A stretch of DNA of 64,000 nt from Chrysaora quinquecirrha. Lineage: Eukaryota > Cnidaria > Scyphozoa > Semaeostomeae > Pelagiidae. Shown here piece by piece: positions 45,371 to 57,618 of this stretch (the first letter of the stretch is position 1; each line of letters starts with the position of its first letter). The notes beneath the pieces were generated by a model. It was not told the DNA's origin. It searched no databases and saw only the letters and a list, made by a program, of their open reading frames with translations. The stretch covers positions 4,378,404 to 4,442,403 of the forward strand of contig JACTAT010000060.1 of the NCBI GenBank assembly GCA_014526335.1. Reading direction: 5' to 3'. The position numbers were made by a program, and so were the translations under genes.

Positions 45371-45569
45371 TAAGCCTCACTTTTACAATGAAACCTCTGC
45401 TAACGGATACCTCCAAACAGATATCTCTAAACAAAAGACAAATACTTTCTTCTTTGCAAAACAAACGTCCATACAGCGAACACTTCTCTACAATGGTGGG
45501 TAACATTTGTCCTGGAGATGTCAGTTATATTGAGGTCCCATTGAAATCTTATTGTTTAGTAACGCAACC

Positions 45570-46180
45570 TCATTGCATCTTCCACCTAATCATCATCTTC
45601 GAACTTTTGATTGCATTTTCGATAGTAAGATCTGAAAAGCCATTGAAATTAACAGATTGACAGGCTACACCAATGCCTCCTTTATACCACCAGCCACCAC
45701 CGTATCGCAAAGCGCAGTTTCCATTCTCCAAATCATTATCTCTATCAAAGGTAGAGAATTTCATGTTATGATGAAATTCGAATAAATTTGCTGAATGTCT
45801 TAGGTAACCTTCGACGCTCAACCTGTAGCCATCAGATTCAGGGCCAACTGCAAATTTTCTATACACTAGAAGATTTTTAGTGCCTTCCATCGTTTCAAAA
45901 GTAACATGAAGCCTTGCTGGGCTACCAAATCCAGTCATGTTGTGAAGCTTTTCCAAACCGATCCAGAAGTCGCCAGACAAATCTCCAAAGCCATTTTTAT
46001 ATGCTTCCCAGTCTTTTTTGAACTCAACTGTGTGCTGAGTTCTTCTTTGAATGACAAGCCAAGTGTTTAATTCCAACCACTCACAAAATACCTTATACCT
46101 ATGAATGCGTGTCGGCTGAATTACATACACCCCATTTTTGTTATTGTTATTGTTTACTGCTGCCCAACAGCTTTTCCACA
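45570..46180 (-). CDS. Exon: fibrinogen-related domain
   Basis: This final exon of about 200 codons ends at TGA. Typical fibrinogen-domain marks are WLELNTWLVIQRR, a GFGDLSGDFWIGLEKLHNMT block, GYRLSVEGYL, the calcium-site motif STFDRDNDLENGNCA and GGWW, then GVACQSVNFNG. The usual opening (DC..y..G...SG.Y.I.P) is partly present as GVYVIQPTRIHRYKVFCEW. The acceptor is TTTGTTTAG. The length fits the family. Confidence 0.93.
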
Positions 46181-49100
46181 CTAAACAAAAAAAAACATTA
46201 TATTCAGCAACTCTGAAAAAAGAATTTTTTGAAAAAATCGGTTTTCAGGAAACATGGTTTAAAATATTGACCACACAGAGAAAGGTTGAACGGTCCCCAG
46301 ACGGAGAAATTTATTGAGCCTATTGTTGGCGAGTTCAACCTTTTCCGATCTAAGAAAAATCGATTTCTGTCGGTTCCCATATTAATCTATACGGGACTTG
46401 GTGAATCTTAGCCTATTGGGATCTGTTATCCCAACTTAATGTTGTAGTGTTCAGATAAGTGTTCCGACTTGAAACAGTTCCCCTTTACGCTCGTGTAAAC
46501 AGTCGAGAACCTTTCAGGCCTCCCTTTACTAGTCTTTTTGGAATGTTCTGAACAGTGTTCCCATTTGGAATCGTATCCGTTAAGGCCCGTGTAAAGAGGT
46601 GAGAACGGTGCCTGGAACACGTTTAGAAGCGTTCTCAAACTAGAACGTATAGACGAATGTAACTATATAGATCTAATCTACTTGGACCTGCATAAACAGG
46701 AGGCCTTCCTATTTTGAATTTGTACGTTAGTCTTTTTTATAATCCCATTTCGAACTGCTCTAGTGCACTAAACTGAGTCTACACGCTTTTTTTTATAAGG
46801 AACCTACCTCAAGGCCTAGTTCTTAAAGTTCCTTATTTTTGGGCCTCTTTTGAGGCAATTGTAGTTCCAAAAGTTCCTTAATAGTTCCTTAATTTTAACT
46901 GCACATACAGTGGTCTTAACAATAAAAGAGAGACATTTGCATGTGAGCAAAGCTCGAGACTACTCAGAGAAACATTGGATACATGCTTAACGACAATTTA
47001 TGTGATTTTTGACTGCAAATGAATGGCACTGGCTTTCTAATTCTTGATTAGTTGCAGTGATAAAAGTATTCAACATTCAAAAGTTCCTTAATGATTTTCT
47101 CTTTAGTAGTATAAATTCTTTAAATTTTCGGGCCTTCTACATGTAGGTTCCTTATAAAGTGGTTCCTTATAAAAAAAAAGCGAGTAGAGTGGGACCTGAC
47201 ATTTGCACACATTAGGCCTGTCTGTGAAGAACTAGTACGGTTCAAAAGCGGGACAGATCAAAGTGGATTCAGGTAAACAGAGTCTCATCAGCATGGTAAT
47301 AGATAAACTACCTTCACAGTGTAATCCTGCTCTCCCATTGTGGCAGGGATAGCATTGGTAACCTGGGCATGTGCACGTGTCCTTGCATAAAACTCCAGCA
47401 GGACAAGGCTTTGCCTTCTTACAATTATCTCCCAGCTAGAAAGGAAAATAAGTTATCAATAATTTAATAGACAATAAGGCCTTCTAGTTAAATGAAAGGG
47501 TGTAATGTTTCACCTTAGCATATTGTCACTTGTTCGCATATTTAGTGCAATGATTATAACTTCTAGCCTTTATAGGTAAACCCTTTAACATCACTAGCAT
47601 AGGAGTCCCCGCATCGCAACAATACATCCTACCCAGGTATCACGCCAGCGTATATACGCACCACTGTGGCGGATACTCACTGCTGTGGTGGTATTTTTTG
47701 CTTGCTGTGATGGATGAGCACTACTTTGGTGGGCTATTGCACAGATCCATCAAACATAATAATAATAACCCACTACAACAAGCATAAAAAGTTTCCACAG
47801 TAGTGGTTATCCACCACAGAACGCAAAAAATACCACCAGGAAACCACCCAGGGTAATGTCTGCGCAGCCGCCCCACACAGTGAAATACTTGTCATTTCGC
47901 AACCAAATCTCCTTATTAGACAGATATATACATAAATATGACAAAACAGGTGAAAAATTTCCCCTGGGGGGCGAGGCCAAATTTTAATTATTTTTTGCCC
48001 CCCAGAGGACAATGCCTCATAGCAGCCGCCCCCTTAATGATATCGACTTTGTTTGTTGACTAATAGCAAGGTCGAGTGAAATGATTTAAGAAAAGTGCAT
48101 ACTTGCCTGTACTAAATTACTTATTTGAAAATAAATCAAGATTTTATACTTCCCGCTTAGGCCCAAATTTCCCTTCGAGCAAAAAAATCCCAAATGAGTT
48201 CGACACAAATGTTGAAATTCTTCCAGAAGCTACAGCATGGGCCTAAATCTTGGTACCGTTCGATTCCCCATGAAGTACTCTATGTAATACTGCATGAATC
48301 AAACGTCTCCAGTGAGAGGCAGAGGTAATATGGCCGACAAAACTATTTGTTGCAAATTTGCAACTCTGGTGAGTAAAGGGTTTTAAGGAGGATGTGCAGT
48401 AATGTGGAGGGATTATTGCAGTAATGTGGAGGTTGTTCAGTAATGTGGAGGGCTATCTTTCAGAAATGTGGAGGGATATTATCAGTAATGTGGAGGATGC
48501 AGAATATTGTGGAGGGTTATTTTGAAGCATGTGGAAGGCTATCATCAGTAATGTAGAGGGCAATGGTATTTTTATCACTGAAAGCAATCGAGGATTGATC
48601 AACATGGAAGCTATTTCCATTCATTTGTCGTCAAAACTCGCATATTAGCGGAGTGTTTCTCGTTAAGTGAGGCATTTTATTGAGGGGTTTCCGTTCAACT
48701 TTCAATACAAAGTCTGTAATGGCAACAATATCAGGAGGAAGAAATGATTTTAGTTTGTTTATGTGCAATGTTGAATTTAGCTTGTTTTTTTTAGCCTCTA
48801 TACTATTCTTAGGGCAAAAAGATACAGTTAAAATTAAGTAACTACTAAACAACTTTTGCTACTAAAAGGTGGCCATAAAAGGTCCAAAAATAAGCAACTT
48901 TTTGAACAAGAGCCGAGCGAAGTTGCTTATAAAAAAACTGCGTGTATTTGGGCTAAGAAGTAAAAAAAAATTAAAGAAACTCTGCAAGAAACGTTTATAC
49001 CAATTGTGCTCAAAGTTAAGAAACCCTACTTTATGGCTCAGAGCATAGTTTTTTATGAAAAAATGAGTGTAATGTGACCAGTAATGAATGCGGAGTCTTG

Positions 49101-51026
49101 GGCATTGAAGTCAAAACTCACACAAAAATGTCTCTTTATAATAGTCATGACACTAAATATGCAGCTACAATTAAGTAACTACTAAAGAACCTTTTGGTAC
49201 TACAATTGAATCAAAAGAGGTCCAAATAAGGAACTTTTGGATTCGATAGATCTTGAGCTAGGTTTTTTATTAAATAAAAAGCGTGTAGTGTCACGAAAAA
49301 AGCCCCATTTTGTTGTCCGAATGTCTGGTGATTTCGTTTTTCCGCGAGCCCTGATGTCCTCTCCTGTTGTTATATGAAACATGTAGGAGAGTTAACCTTC
49401 ATTAACCAGTTGTGGTTGGATTGATAATATTCATGACAACACCATTCAAACCATTCATAGTACTTTGATAAAATTCTCTTCGTTGACAGAAAAATGTGTA
49501 TGAACATTGCAGGTCGTTAGTTTTGATATGTGTCAGAACGAAGCAATGTTTTGTTAAATTTTTGAAAAAACTTGTTTCATATTCATTAGCTTTTTTCTCA
49601 CGGCAAGCGAAAAGGTAACTGGATAAAACGATGAGTATCTTAAACTCTGTGATTCTTCAGAGCTGTATGCTTCACCACCGTTGATTTATATCTTATTGAA
49701 TTGAATTGTAGTGCAGAGAAAATTACTGAATTGTATCATAGTCAATAGAAAAAACTTTTTCTATTGACTATGATTGTATTACATAATATTTCATTGTACA
49801 TTGGCTAGGCTCAATTTTCTAATACCCCCTCAAATGTTATGACCCTCCTACTATTCAGGAACCTGGGCTCTAACTGTTCAAAAGATATTGAAGGTGATAC
49901 AGGCACCAAAATAGTTCAATTTTGAGTTTGTATACAAGAGTCATCGAAACAAAATTCGAAAACATACAGCTATAAGTATGTCTCTATTCCTTTAAAGCAG
50001 GGTAGGTTTTGCTACAACTAAGGAGCCAGTGCGGAACTTAAGCTTGTCCCCTAAATACAAGTGTGCTCATTTTGTATTGCGACTTCGCAAGAACTTATTA
50101 CCTAAACCAAAACACCGAACCCTTGGCTACATCCCTAGTACCTCTCTCTTATAATTTTCAGCCTCTCAATCGCATAAAAACAATTTGTTGTACCCTGAGT
50201 GCCAGAACAATAACCACTGAGCAACAGAGAGTGAGGAAATAAAGAGACCCTTCATGGTCGTTCCCTCATGGTAAAGAATCTTTTTCACTTCTGGCTTTAG
50301 GGGGACTTTGAACGAACAAAGGGCGTGTTCTTCTGAACCTTCAAACCCTTCCGAATTTCGAAAACAGAAAGCTTCGAAAACAGAATCCATTGTTTTAAAA
50401 ATAACAGGAATTCTGGATATCCGAAAACTTTCGCACCAAAACCCTTGCTTACCTAATCCCCAGACCCATTCGTGGATTTTCTCCATGCAACTGGTAAAAT
50501 TGCAGTCTATTTCGGGATCTCTCGAAAGTCTCGGAACTCGAAAAACTTTTGCTTGGCGAGCTCCAAAACCTGCTGTTTTCAGAAGAAAGGCTTCTAAAAG
50601 CACTCATTCCGAAAAAAAAACGACTACCGAAAAAAAAATTGGTTAAGAAGAACAAACCCAACGAAGGACTCGCAAAAAGAAAGAATAAAATTTCTTACCA
50701 GTGGTTCAAAATAATCAGTCGTGAAAAATTTCCACCCAGATTTTTTTGTCAATGTCACGTTGTCACTTGCATCCTCAGTCGTTTTGTTATTGACTTCACA
50801 ATGATTGTGACCATCAGTCTCGTAATTCACTGATTTACAGCCATTAGTCAAAATGCATTCGATTTTGCATTCCTTTTCAGTAAGGTATGGTAAACGTTTC
50901 ATAACATGGCCAGAAAGCACGGTTTCGCGTTTTGCGATACTGAAGTTACCATATTGTTTGCAAGATAATCGGACCACCGCAGCATTAGATAACTGAATAA
51001 AGACAGTGATGCATGCAACGATATAT
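45570..51026 (-). CDS. Secreted PAN / Cys-rich / fibrinogen-related-domain protein, first exon not found
   Basis: Three exons join in phase: a hydrophobic leader plus PAN/apple domain (50699-51026), a Cys-rich EGF-like module (47312-47435) and a C-terminal fibrinogen-related domain (45570-46180). The product should be extracellular. Proteins of this general make-up in invertebrates include lectin-like recognition and matrix proteins, but the actual partner cannot be told from sequence. The start codon is missing. The PAN exon opens one base into a codon after a CTTTTAG acceptor, so a short upstream exon with the Met and first leader residues should lie between 51027 and about 57600, or farther. 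Domain calls are firm; function is open. Confidence 0.85.
46778..47188. mobile_element. MITE with TTATAAGGAAC ends in the FReD gene intron
   Basis: The inverted ends are CTACACGCTTTTTTTTATAA and CTTATAAAAAAAAAGCGAGTAG. The interior holds repeated AAGTTCCTTA and is noncoding. It is the same family as 29144-29529. Confidence 0.7.
47312..47435 (-). CDS. Exon: Cys-rich EGF-like module
   Basis: The exon encodes 41 codons plus one base, starting LGDNCKKAKPCPAG. It has nine Cys, including CTCPGYQCYPC and a closing LHCE, spaced like an EGF-related module. The acceptor TTTCTAG and donor GTAGTT fit the phases of both neighbours. It is too short to be noticed without the neighbouring exons. Confidence 0.8.
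47630..47855. repeat. Short inverted-repeat element
   Basis: The left part has GTGGTGGTATTTTTTGC and the right part GCAAAAAATACCACCAGG, with further pairing of the CCACTGTGGCGGAT-type segments. It could fold into one long hairpin. No gene was seen. Confidence 0.6.
48370..48560. repeat. Minisatellite, CAGTAATGTGGAGGG unit
   Basis: The motif CAGTAATGTGGAGGG and variants occur about eight times at spacings of roughly 20-30 bp. The same motif in reverse complement (CCCTCCACxxTACTG) builds the larger array at 54.4 kb. Confidence 0.8.
50318..50640. repeat. Dispersed repeat, copy 2 (inverted partner at 45.0 kb)
   Basis: This is the inverted copy of the 45.0-45.37 kb repeat, for example AACAGGAATTCTGG, CCCCAGACCCATTCGTGGAT and GAAAGTCTCGGAACTCG. 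It ends about 60 bp from the PAN exon. The ORFs in this interval come from the repeat. Confidence 0.7.
50699..51026 (-). CDS. Exon: signal-peptide tail and PAN/apple domain
   Basis: The exon encodes 109 codons. A hydrophobic run YIVACITVFIQLSNA looks like most of a signal peptide. It is followed by a PAN-type domain with paired Cys in ECKIECILTNGCKSVNYE, later HCEVNN, and a closing GWKFFTTDYF. N-glycosylation sites are NFS, NKT and NVT. The donor GTAAGA follows a complete Leu codon. Confidence 0.85.
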
Positions 51027-51842
51027 CTAAAAGTCAAAAGTCAAAATATTCAATATAATCATTTTAATAATAAACTTTGGTCCCGAACTTATAGTAGAGT
51101 TTCTAAAATTAATTATTTCCCATATTAACCCTGTCACATACAAATTTGTTTGCCAAAATGTTAGACTTGCTATTTTACTAGGCAACATTCATACAATTTT
51201 GGCGTTGCTAAGTTAAAGAGGGCAAAATTTGTCCTCCCAGGTTGAGAATGTTCTGAAAGGGCTACATTGCATGCCATTTTGTAAAGAGCCTAATCAAGGC
51301 CTATTTCGAAAAGTTCATTTTTTGGACCTCTTCTGAACAAATTATAGTATTCAAAGTTATTTTAATATGTCCTCAATTTCAACTGCACATTAGTGCCATG
51401 AAAATAGCACAGACGCAAGAAAAACATCAAAATTCTAGATTTGCTTTTAATAGACCTTTTCAAAGAGGTCTGGGTCGACGCAAATTTTTCTAGGCGATGA
51501 CGGACGTCTCGAGTAATACAATTCCCTCAGTGTGAAATGACCTAGATACCATTCGCTTCAGAAGTAGAAGTGCAGCAAATTTTGCATCAAATTCACGTTT
51601 TATAGGAATAAAAGTGAAAGACAGGATTTAAGAGCCAACTTTTCTGATCAAGGAAAGGAAGCATTTAATTTAAGTATTTTCCTTTTTATGAGCTACTTGT
51701 ATCTTATTTCCTGAGTTTCTGCAAATATTTCAACATTTATTTTCGCTGATTTTTTCTCTCTCTCTTTCTTCAGTTGTTCTTGAATTTGAAGCAAAATTTG
51801 CTGCACTATCTGTCACGCGGACCCAGACCTCTTTGAAAAGGT

Positions 51843-53663
51843 CTATTTTGCCATGAACAAGGCAATCGAGGTTAATTTTGAAATTAACGAGAATCTGAAA
51901 ATAAAAGTTGAAACTAATGTAACTCTGCTAGGTATAGAGATAGATGAAAATTTAAAATTTGATGCCCATGTTGATAAAATTTGTAAAAAAGATGCAAAAC
52001 AACTTAATTCTCTAAAACGCTTAGCTAGATTCATGGGAGAAAAAGAGAGAAAAATTATAATTAACTCGTTTATCTTATGTCACTTTAATTACTGTCCACT
52101 TATTTGGATGCTATGCACTAAAGGAAGCCAAGACAAACTAGAAAAGATGAATAAGAGGGCTCTACGACTTGCATATTCTGACTATACTTCTACATACGAA
52201 AAACTACTATCTGAAGCAAAGGAGACTACCATTCATATACAAGCGATAAGCAGTAGCGTAGCCAAGGGGGGCAAGGGGGGCGGTCCCCAATAGTTGAAAA
52301 GTTGGTGTTTTAGAAAAGTCCATTTCTGCAATAAAATCAGTGGGGGGGGAGTAAGAGAAATTCTAACAACCGTTAGAGATATCATCCAAGCCGATCCCAC
52401 CTGCTGGGTTCCAGGAAAGTGTTCTACTACTAATTTTTATGCGGCAATTAGCGCCACGTGTTTACTATTGTCTATTGTTCAACCCACACGCCCCTCCTGT
52501 TGCAATAGGTCTCGATGTGTGAAGGGCTCTAAAGGTACGGACCCTTTCTTGTGTTTTTACCGTCCCGTCGGACAGATTTAAAGTTTATTCAAAAGACCCC
52601 TCTCTCTCTTCCGTATTGTTGATGTGGTGAAAAGTCAAAACGTTAATCTCCTCTCTCTCGTTGTCGAAATAAAACGAAATAGAACGAAAAGGCAAAAACA
52701 CGAGGAAATTAGTAGAGTAAACGAAAGATCACACAACACAGTGCATGTTTCTAGTAGATAAACGTAGAATGAAAATTTTCACCGCTTCGTATAATAAGTA
52801 TGTATTCTTGGCTGGAATGTTCTACATCAACAAGAAAGCAAGTGTTTCCAACAAGCAGGTGAGGTGAGATGTTTTCGGATACCCAGTAGGAACACACTCG
52901 GCAAGCAAAAATTATGCATTATATGCCATTCTAGAGGTAAAGAATGAAATTTTTTCCGGGGGAGCCTACCCCCGGACCCCCCTAATTTTGTGTCTTTCTC
53001 ATTAATTAGTTTGAAACTTTTATTTCCATGTTTTCATGCTTAAAAACGCTTTGTAACAAATTTTGTAGTTACAACATAGATATTTGGTACCTAGCTTTCA
53101 TGAATTTCAAAGGTCTTAGAACAATTTATCCCTGGCATAGTAATAGACCCTACACGAAGTCTGTTGTCATGAAATTTTTGTGCAAAGCAAGAATTGTCCA
53201 ACATATTTTTCATTTTGAAAGCCCGTCAAGTCTCTTTTATAAAGGGCCGTTTTACGACTTGCAGAAGGGCATTGTCCAAAAATTTTTCCGGGGGCAAGCC
53301 CCCGGACCCCCATATTTTTTATTCTTTTGCCCCCCCCAATCCAAAGACCCTGGCTACGCCACTGGCGATAAGGCTCCTTGCTTTAGAGGTATTCAAAACC
53401 TTGAACAACCTTAATCCTGTTTTCATGAAGGACTATTTTTACCTAAAACCCTAGACCACAATCTACGGAGCACAAATCTTCTTGAAATACCAAAATGTAG
53501 AACCACAGGCTTTGCTATTAAGTCCTTATGTTATCAAGGGCCAAAAATATGGAATTCCCTTCCTAATGAAATCAAAACGGCGAGTAACACTAAACAGTTT
53601 AAAAATTTGATCAAAACTTGGTTCCTCGTAAAAAAATGCGAATGTTCCTTTTGCACTAAATGA
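51843..53663 (+). pseudogene. LINE remnant split by a hAT-like element
   Basis: The left part (51843-52250) reads TLLGIEIDENLKFDAHVDK, FNYCPLIWM and MNKRALRLAYSDY, the palm/thumb region of a CR1/L2-like reverse transcriptase. After 1.1 kb of inserted DNA, the right part (53365-53663) resumes with EVFKTLNNLNPVFMKD. After a frameshift near 53450 it goes on to NLRSTNLLEIPK and a Cys-rich CECSFCTK end before TGA. The element is 5'-truncated and dead. Confidence 0.85.
52251..53364. mobile_element. Non-autonomous hAT-like DNA transposon with 8-bp TSD
   Basis: The 1114-bp element has inverted ends CAGTAGCGTAGCCA and (reverse complement) CAGTGGCGTAGCCA. It is flanked on both sides by a perfect 8-bp duplication GCGATAAG (52243-52250 and 53365-53372), which is the hAT superfamily signature. 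It carries no transposase frame that I can recognise. Two internal copies of a CCGGGGG..CCCCCGGACCCCC motif sit near 52955 and 53285. Confidence 0.9.
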
Positions 53664-54416
53664 CTTAATTAATGCAATTCCTATGGTTGCTTAATGTTAG
53701 TATGAATTAGTGTACATCACTATTTGTTTTAACTAACAAAAAAAGAAATATACCATATCATAGATGCTTATTATATGTAAAACAGTATTTTAATACAGTA
53801 TTAACCAAGAAAGTCGTAGTTTTGTTTTATTGATATCGTCTGATGAATGTAGTCATCATATCACTTATTTAGAGTGCCATCAGCCTCCATGTAGTTTAAG
53901 TGGTTTGTTATGAAAAAGTGTGTAAAGCAATAGAAAGATACAGGTGCCTTACATAACTCCTTTGAGATGTGGAAACATATTCTTAGTCTTCTGATCCTTG
54001 CTTAACGTACAGCCAAAGATTGATACAGCAAAATTATAAAGAAAGCAGTCGTGCAGTCGCTTTTTATTCTCTCTCTTGCATTGGACACCAGCAGCTTTTT
54101 TAAGAATTTATAAAGAAGAGGATAATACATCATAAACAGCTGTGTTTGAATATATAGGTCTCTTTATCTTCAGAATATCAATATTGCATAGAATTTCTTG
54201 TTAAATCTTTATGATTATAGGAAGATCTCCACCTCCAGGTGTCAAGACCATGAGTATCAGAACAGGTAAAGATATGACTACCCAGGTAACATGTTAATAT
54301 TGATCATTTTAGGACTGAAAATTTTCTACAACAATCTCACCCGGACCCGGAGCAATTGCCTTCACGATGCTGATGGAATATGGAATCTTTTCAAGAAACT
54401 GACGATATTCCTATAC

Positions 54417-55060
54417 GGCAGACGGTACTAATCATATCCCTCCAAAGTACTAAACATCCTCCACTGTATTGATGATATTCCTCCACTGTGCTGATCATAT
54501 TCCTCCACTATGCTGTTGATATCACTAACTTCCAACCCGTTAAACATGATGCGCAGTAACATGGAGAATGTGCAGTATAGCAGACGATGCCAATGCAACC
54601 AATTCGTAAACCCCACTGTACTGACGATGACCCTCCAGTTTGCATCGGAACCCTCCACCATAATGATGATAACCCTCCATGTTACTCTGCATCCTCAACG
54701 ATGATATCCCGCCAAGTTACAAATGATAACCCTCCACTGTACTGATGATAACCCTCCGCGATACTCCACATCCTCAACTGCACTGATGATAACCCTCCAC
54801 GGCACTGATAATAACCCTCCACGATACTTCACATCCTCCACTGTACTGATGATATTCCTCCACGCTACAAATGATAGCCCTCCAGTGATGACAACCCTCT
54901 ACGATACTTCTCACCCTCTACTGTACTGATGATATCTCTTGACATTACTGACAATAACCATCTACGATACTTCGCACACGCCACTGTGCTGATGATAACC
55001 TTCCACTTGCATTAGCATCCGCCACTATACTACACATCCTTCTTGTTACTGCACATTACG
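54417..55060. repeat. Minisatellite, ACTGATGATAACCCTCCAC unit
   Basis: There are about 20 or more imperfect tandem copies of a 15-35 bp unit built on CCCTCCAC and CTGATGATA. The frames across it are repeat artefacts. It is related in reverse orientation to the array at 48.4 kb. Confidence 0.85.
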
Positions 55061-55416
55061 TTGCACGGGTGCTGATAACTGAAAATCGAGTGAAAATCTA
55101 CGTTTCTCTGTGGATATTAATCTAATACCACTAATTGAATGAATTGGAATGAACCAATTAACTATGAATAAACTATAACGTTGATTAAATCAGTACGGTT
55201 CACACAAAAATGGAATTAGTTGCCGACTGCTAATCGGCGATTTTTTAGAACTAATCTATCGCAACTAACTGGGGTCGACATAAGTACCCTGGCAGCAAGT
55301 TTATAACTAGTTCCTGTTTCACGGCAAAGAAAGTTTAACTACACAGTAGTTGCCAATTGATTCCTGACAGTCGCAATCGATATCAGCTCCCTTGCGACAG
55401 CGATCAGCTCAATCCT

Positions 55417-55830
55417 CAACCTCGTCTTCAGGGTGAATAGGCCTCTACGTGAAACTCCGCTGTCCATATTCGACCCTGGTATCGGCCTTGTCTATTCGCA
55501 ATTTGATTGGCTGTTCAAACAACCGAAATTTTAAGTGACGTCACAGTTTCTTCAAAATTTCACACCAAAATAGGCCGAAAACTATGTCAAAAACATCTAT
55601 GAAACCAAAAAATGACGCTACATGAGATATTGTATCTTGCCTTACAGTAATAAATGAAATTCTTTGCATTTCCTTTCTAAGAACATCTGCTTTCAGAATC
55701 TACATCTTGTTTCTATGCCTAGGCCAAAATTGCCAGTATTTTGGCAGATTTTGTGGCCGGTACCAGGGTCAAAATCGATTTGACGGTTGAGATTCGAGGA
55801 AATTCGATTTTGGGCCTAGGGGCGAGGTTG
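55417..55830. mobile_element. MITE; independent copy of the element amplified in the GPCR array
   Basis: The ends CAACCTCGTCTTCAGGGTG and CCTAGGGGCGAGGTTG form inverted repeats. The whole segment resembles the repeated 5' blocks of the receptor units (for example from 11529, 12256, 13360, 17196, 20098, 21140 and 24670), including CATATTCGACCCTGGTATC, AAACTATG and TTGGCCAAAATGGCC-like blocks. The array copies lack the right end, so this copy shows the full element. Confidence 0.75.
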
Positions 55831-56289
55831 CGTTAGTTCTATCGAAGAGTGTATCACTTCTAAAAATTGCGCACGAGATTTATGGGATTTTTAAATCTCT
55901 TTGTCTTTTGTGTTGAGAGTTTTGGGATTTATTGAGATTTACAAAGGTTTATATGGGGATTTCTTCGATATTTCTAGATATTTTGAAACCTGCCTTTGCA
56001 AAAAGGGTTGTATCATGAATCTAAAAATGATTGGACGTGGTCTCCAAAACACTTTTCAACGTTAGATTACGTCTTTAAGGAGCACACGCACTTTTCTTTC
56101 AATCGTTGTCTAACATACTCCTACATCCGTGAATCAAAATGTGTGCACATGTGCACTAGCTAAAATAAGAGATTTTTAAGAGATTTATAGGATCTATAAG
56201 ATTCAAAAGATTTCTGGGATTTATGAAGATTTATCGTCAAGGTGTACAAGATTATGCACTGACACACCCCTCGAGTTCTATCGTATAGG

Positions 56290-56666
56290 CCCAGGGGGGG
56301 TACTCATTAACTTTCAATACGGGGGTCCATGCCAATATTTGGGATCCGAAATCTTAAGCTTATCCAATATTTGGGGTCTGTGAATTATAACATGGACAAC
56401 AATTCAATATTTGGGGTCCACAAATCTGAAGGAAGAATTTTGCGATTTGATGTCATTCATTACAATGACCAATCCAACTGCCGAGAGCTCATAAATTGTA
56501 AATTGTCATGAAACTGATGGCTCAACTCAAGAAAACATTTTAGGTGTCCAAAAATAGATAGCAATATTTGGGGTCTCCAAAACATTAAACTCAATATTTG
56601 GGGGTCTGCAAGGAAATAGTGGCATGGACCCCCCGTATTGAAAGTTAATGAGTACCCCCCGGGGCA
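56290..56666. mobile_element. MITE with TATAGG flanks
   Basis: The long inverted ends (GGGGTACTCATTAACTTTCA and its counterpart TGAAAGTTAATGAGTACCCC) are about 45 bp each. TATAGG occurs at 56284-56289 and 56667-56672, a possible 6-bp duplication. The interior repeats CAATATTTGGGGTC. Confidence 0.75.
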
Positions 56667-57612
56667 TATAGGTCGACATATTATTTCATGTATTTCAAGC
56701 AAAATAGATAATATACAGAGGACTTAGAAAACTCCCACTAATATTGCAACATATTCTTGGTCTTCTGAACCTTCCAAAAATACAGCACAGTTATACTGAA
56801 AGCAATTCTACATTCGTTACTGTGACTTAGAAGCTTAGAAATTAACTTGATGAACTTATTTTGTTCTCTGTTTTGTATTGGACACCAGCAATAATTTTTA
56901 AATATTTTGAAGAGAGAGAATAGAATTCATTGGTAAATTGCTAATATTAAGATTAATTAACTCTAGTATACTAATATTAATGAATTTGACGCGAGTATCA
57001 GTTTGCGAATGTAACCGAACCTGCACAACATAACAAAGTCGTCCTCGTTTCAAATCCTCACTTTAAAAGTTACTTCAAAGTCTGGCTCGAAAAGTTAAGT
57101 TGACTTTCACAAAAAAAGGATTCATTCCTCAAAACGTAGGGAGCCCCCTCGATTTCTACGAGTCCTCGCCTAAGAGTAATCTTGCTCTAAACAGAGGGAA
57201 AAGGGCTGGTGGAAGAAAATTAGGGTTAGCGCTGCTTTTTAGGGGTACAAAATTCGAATTCTCGAAGAGGACTTCCAGATTTTTAAGTTTTGTTAAGTTG
57301 ATAAAATGCGCAAAAATACTGCAAAAACAATCCAGAAACAATCAACAAAAACGGAGAATTGTATTGTAAATCGACTACAAAATCAATGATTTTGTACGAA
57401 TTTGTCAAAACAATAAAATAAATAATCGGCTAAATAAAATACTATTAATACATGCAGTTAAAATGAATATCAAAAGTTTCAAAATGCCTTTAGTTGCTTT
57501 AGCTATATAGTCCAGCTACATTATGATATACAGATAGAATCGTTATAAAAACTTTTAAATAAATATTATCATGTCATATATTAAAATATCCACTCAAAGA
57601 AGTAAGTAATGT

Positions 57613-57618
57613 TTTATT
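57613..57618 (-). terminator. Candidate polyadenylation signal of the isocyanide synthase fusion gene
   Basis: A canonical AATAAA on the minus strand starts about 17 nt after the TAA stop. The region further downstream is AT-rich, so other signals are possible. Confidence 0.5.

Larger units (their letters stand above)
40438..45569. other. Intergenic region between RAD50 and the fibrinogen-domain gene
   Basis: This region lies upstream of the RAD50 start and should contain its promoter, but no core element stands out. What can be seen is repeats: a G-rich inverted-repeat relic from about 40768, inverted copies of a GAAATATTTT..CTTCAA segment near 41230-41290 and 41835-41900, the elements at 41908-42528 and 43742-44111, CATGAT-rich low-complexity DNA at 44500-44800, and the 45.0-45.37 kb repeat. 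The longer frames here lie over these repeats and resemble no protein I know. Confidence 0.6.

Noticed and set aside
54417..55060. CRISPR-like repeat array
   Set aside because: The units are short, imperfect and without unique spacers of constant length. This is a eukaryotic minisatellite.
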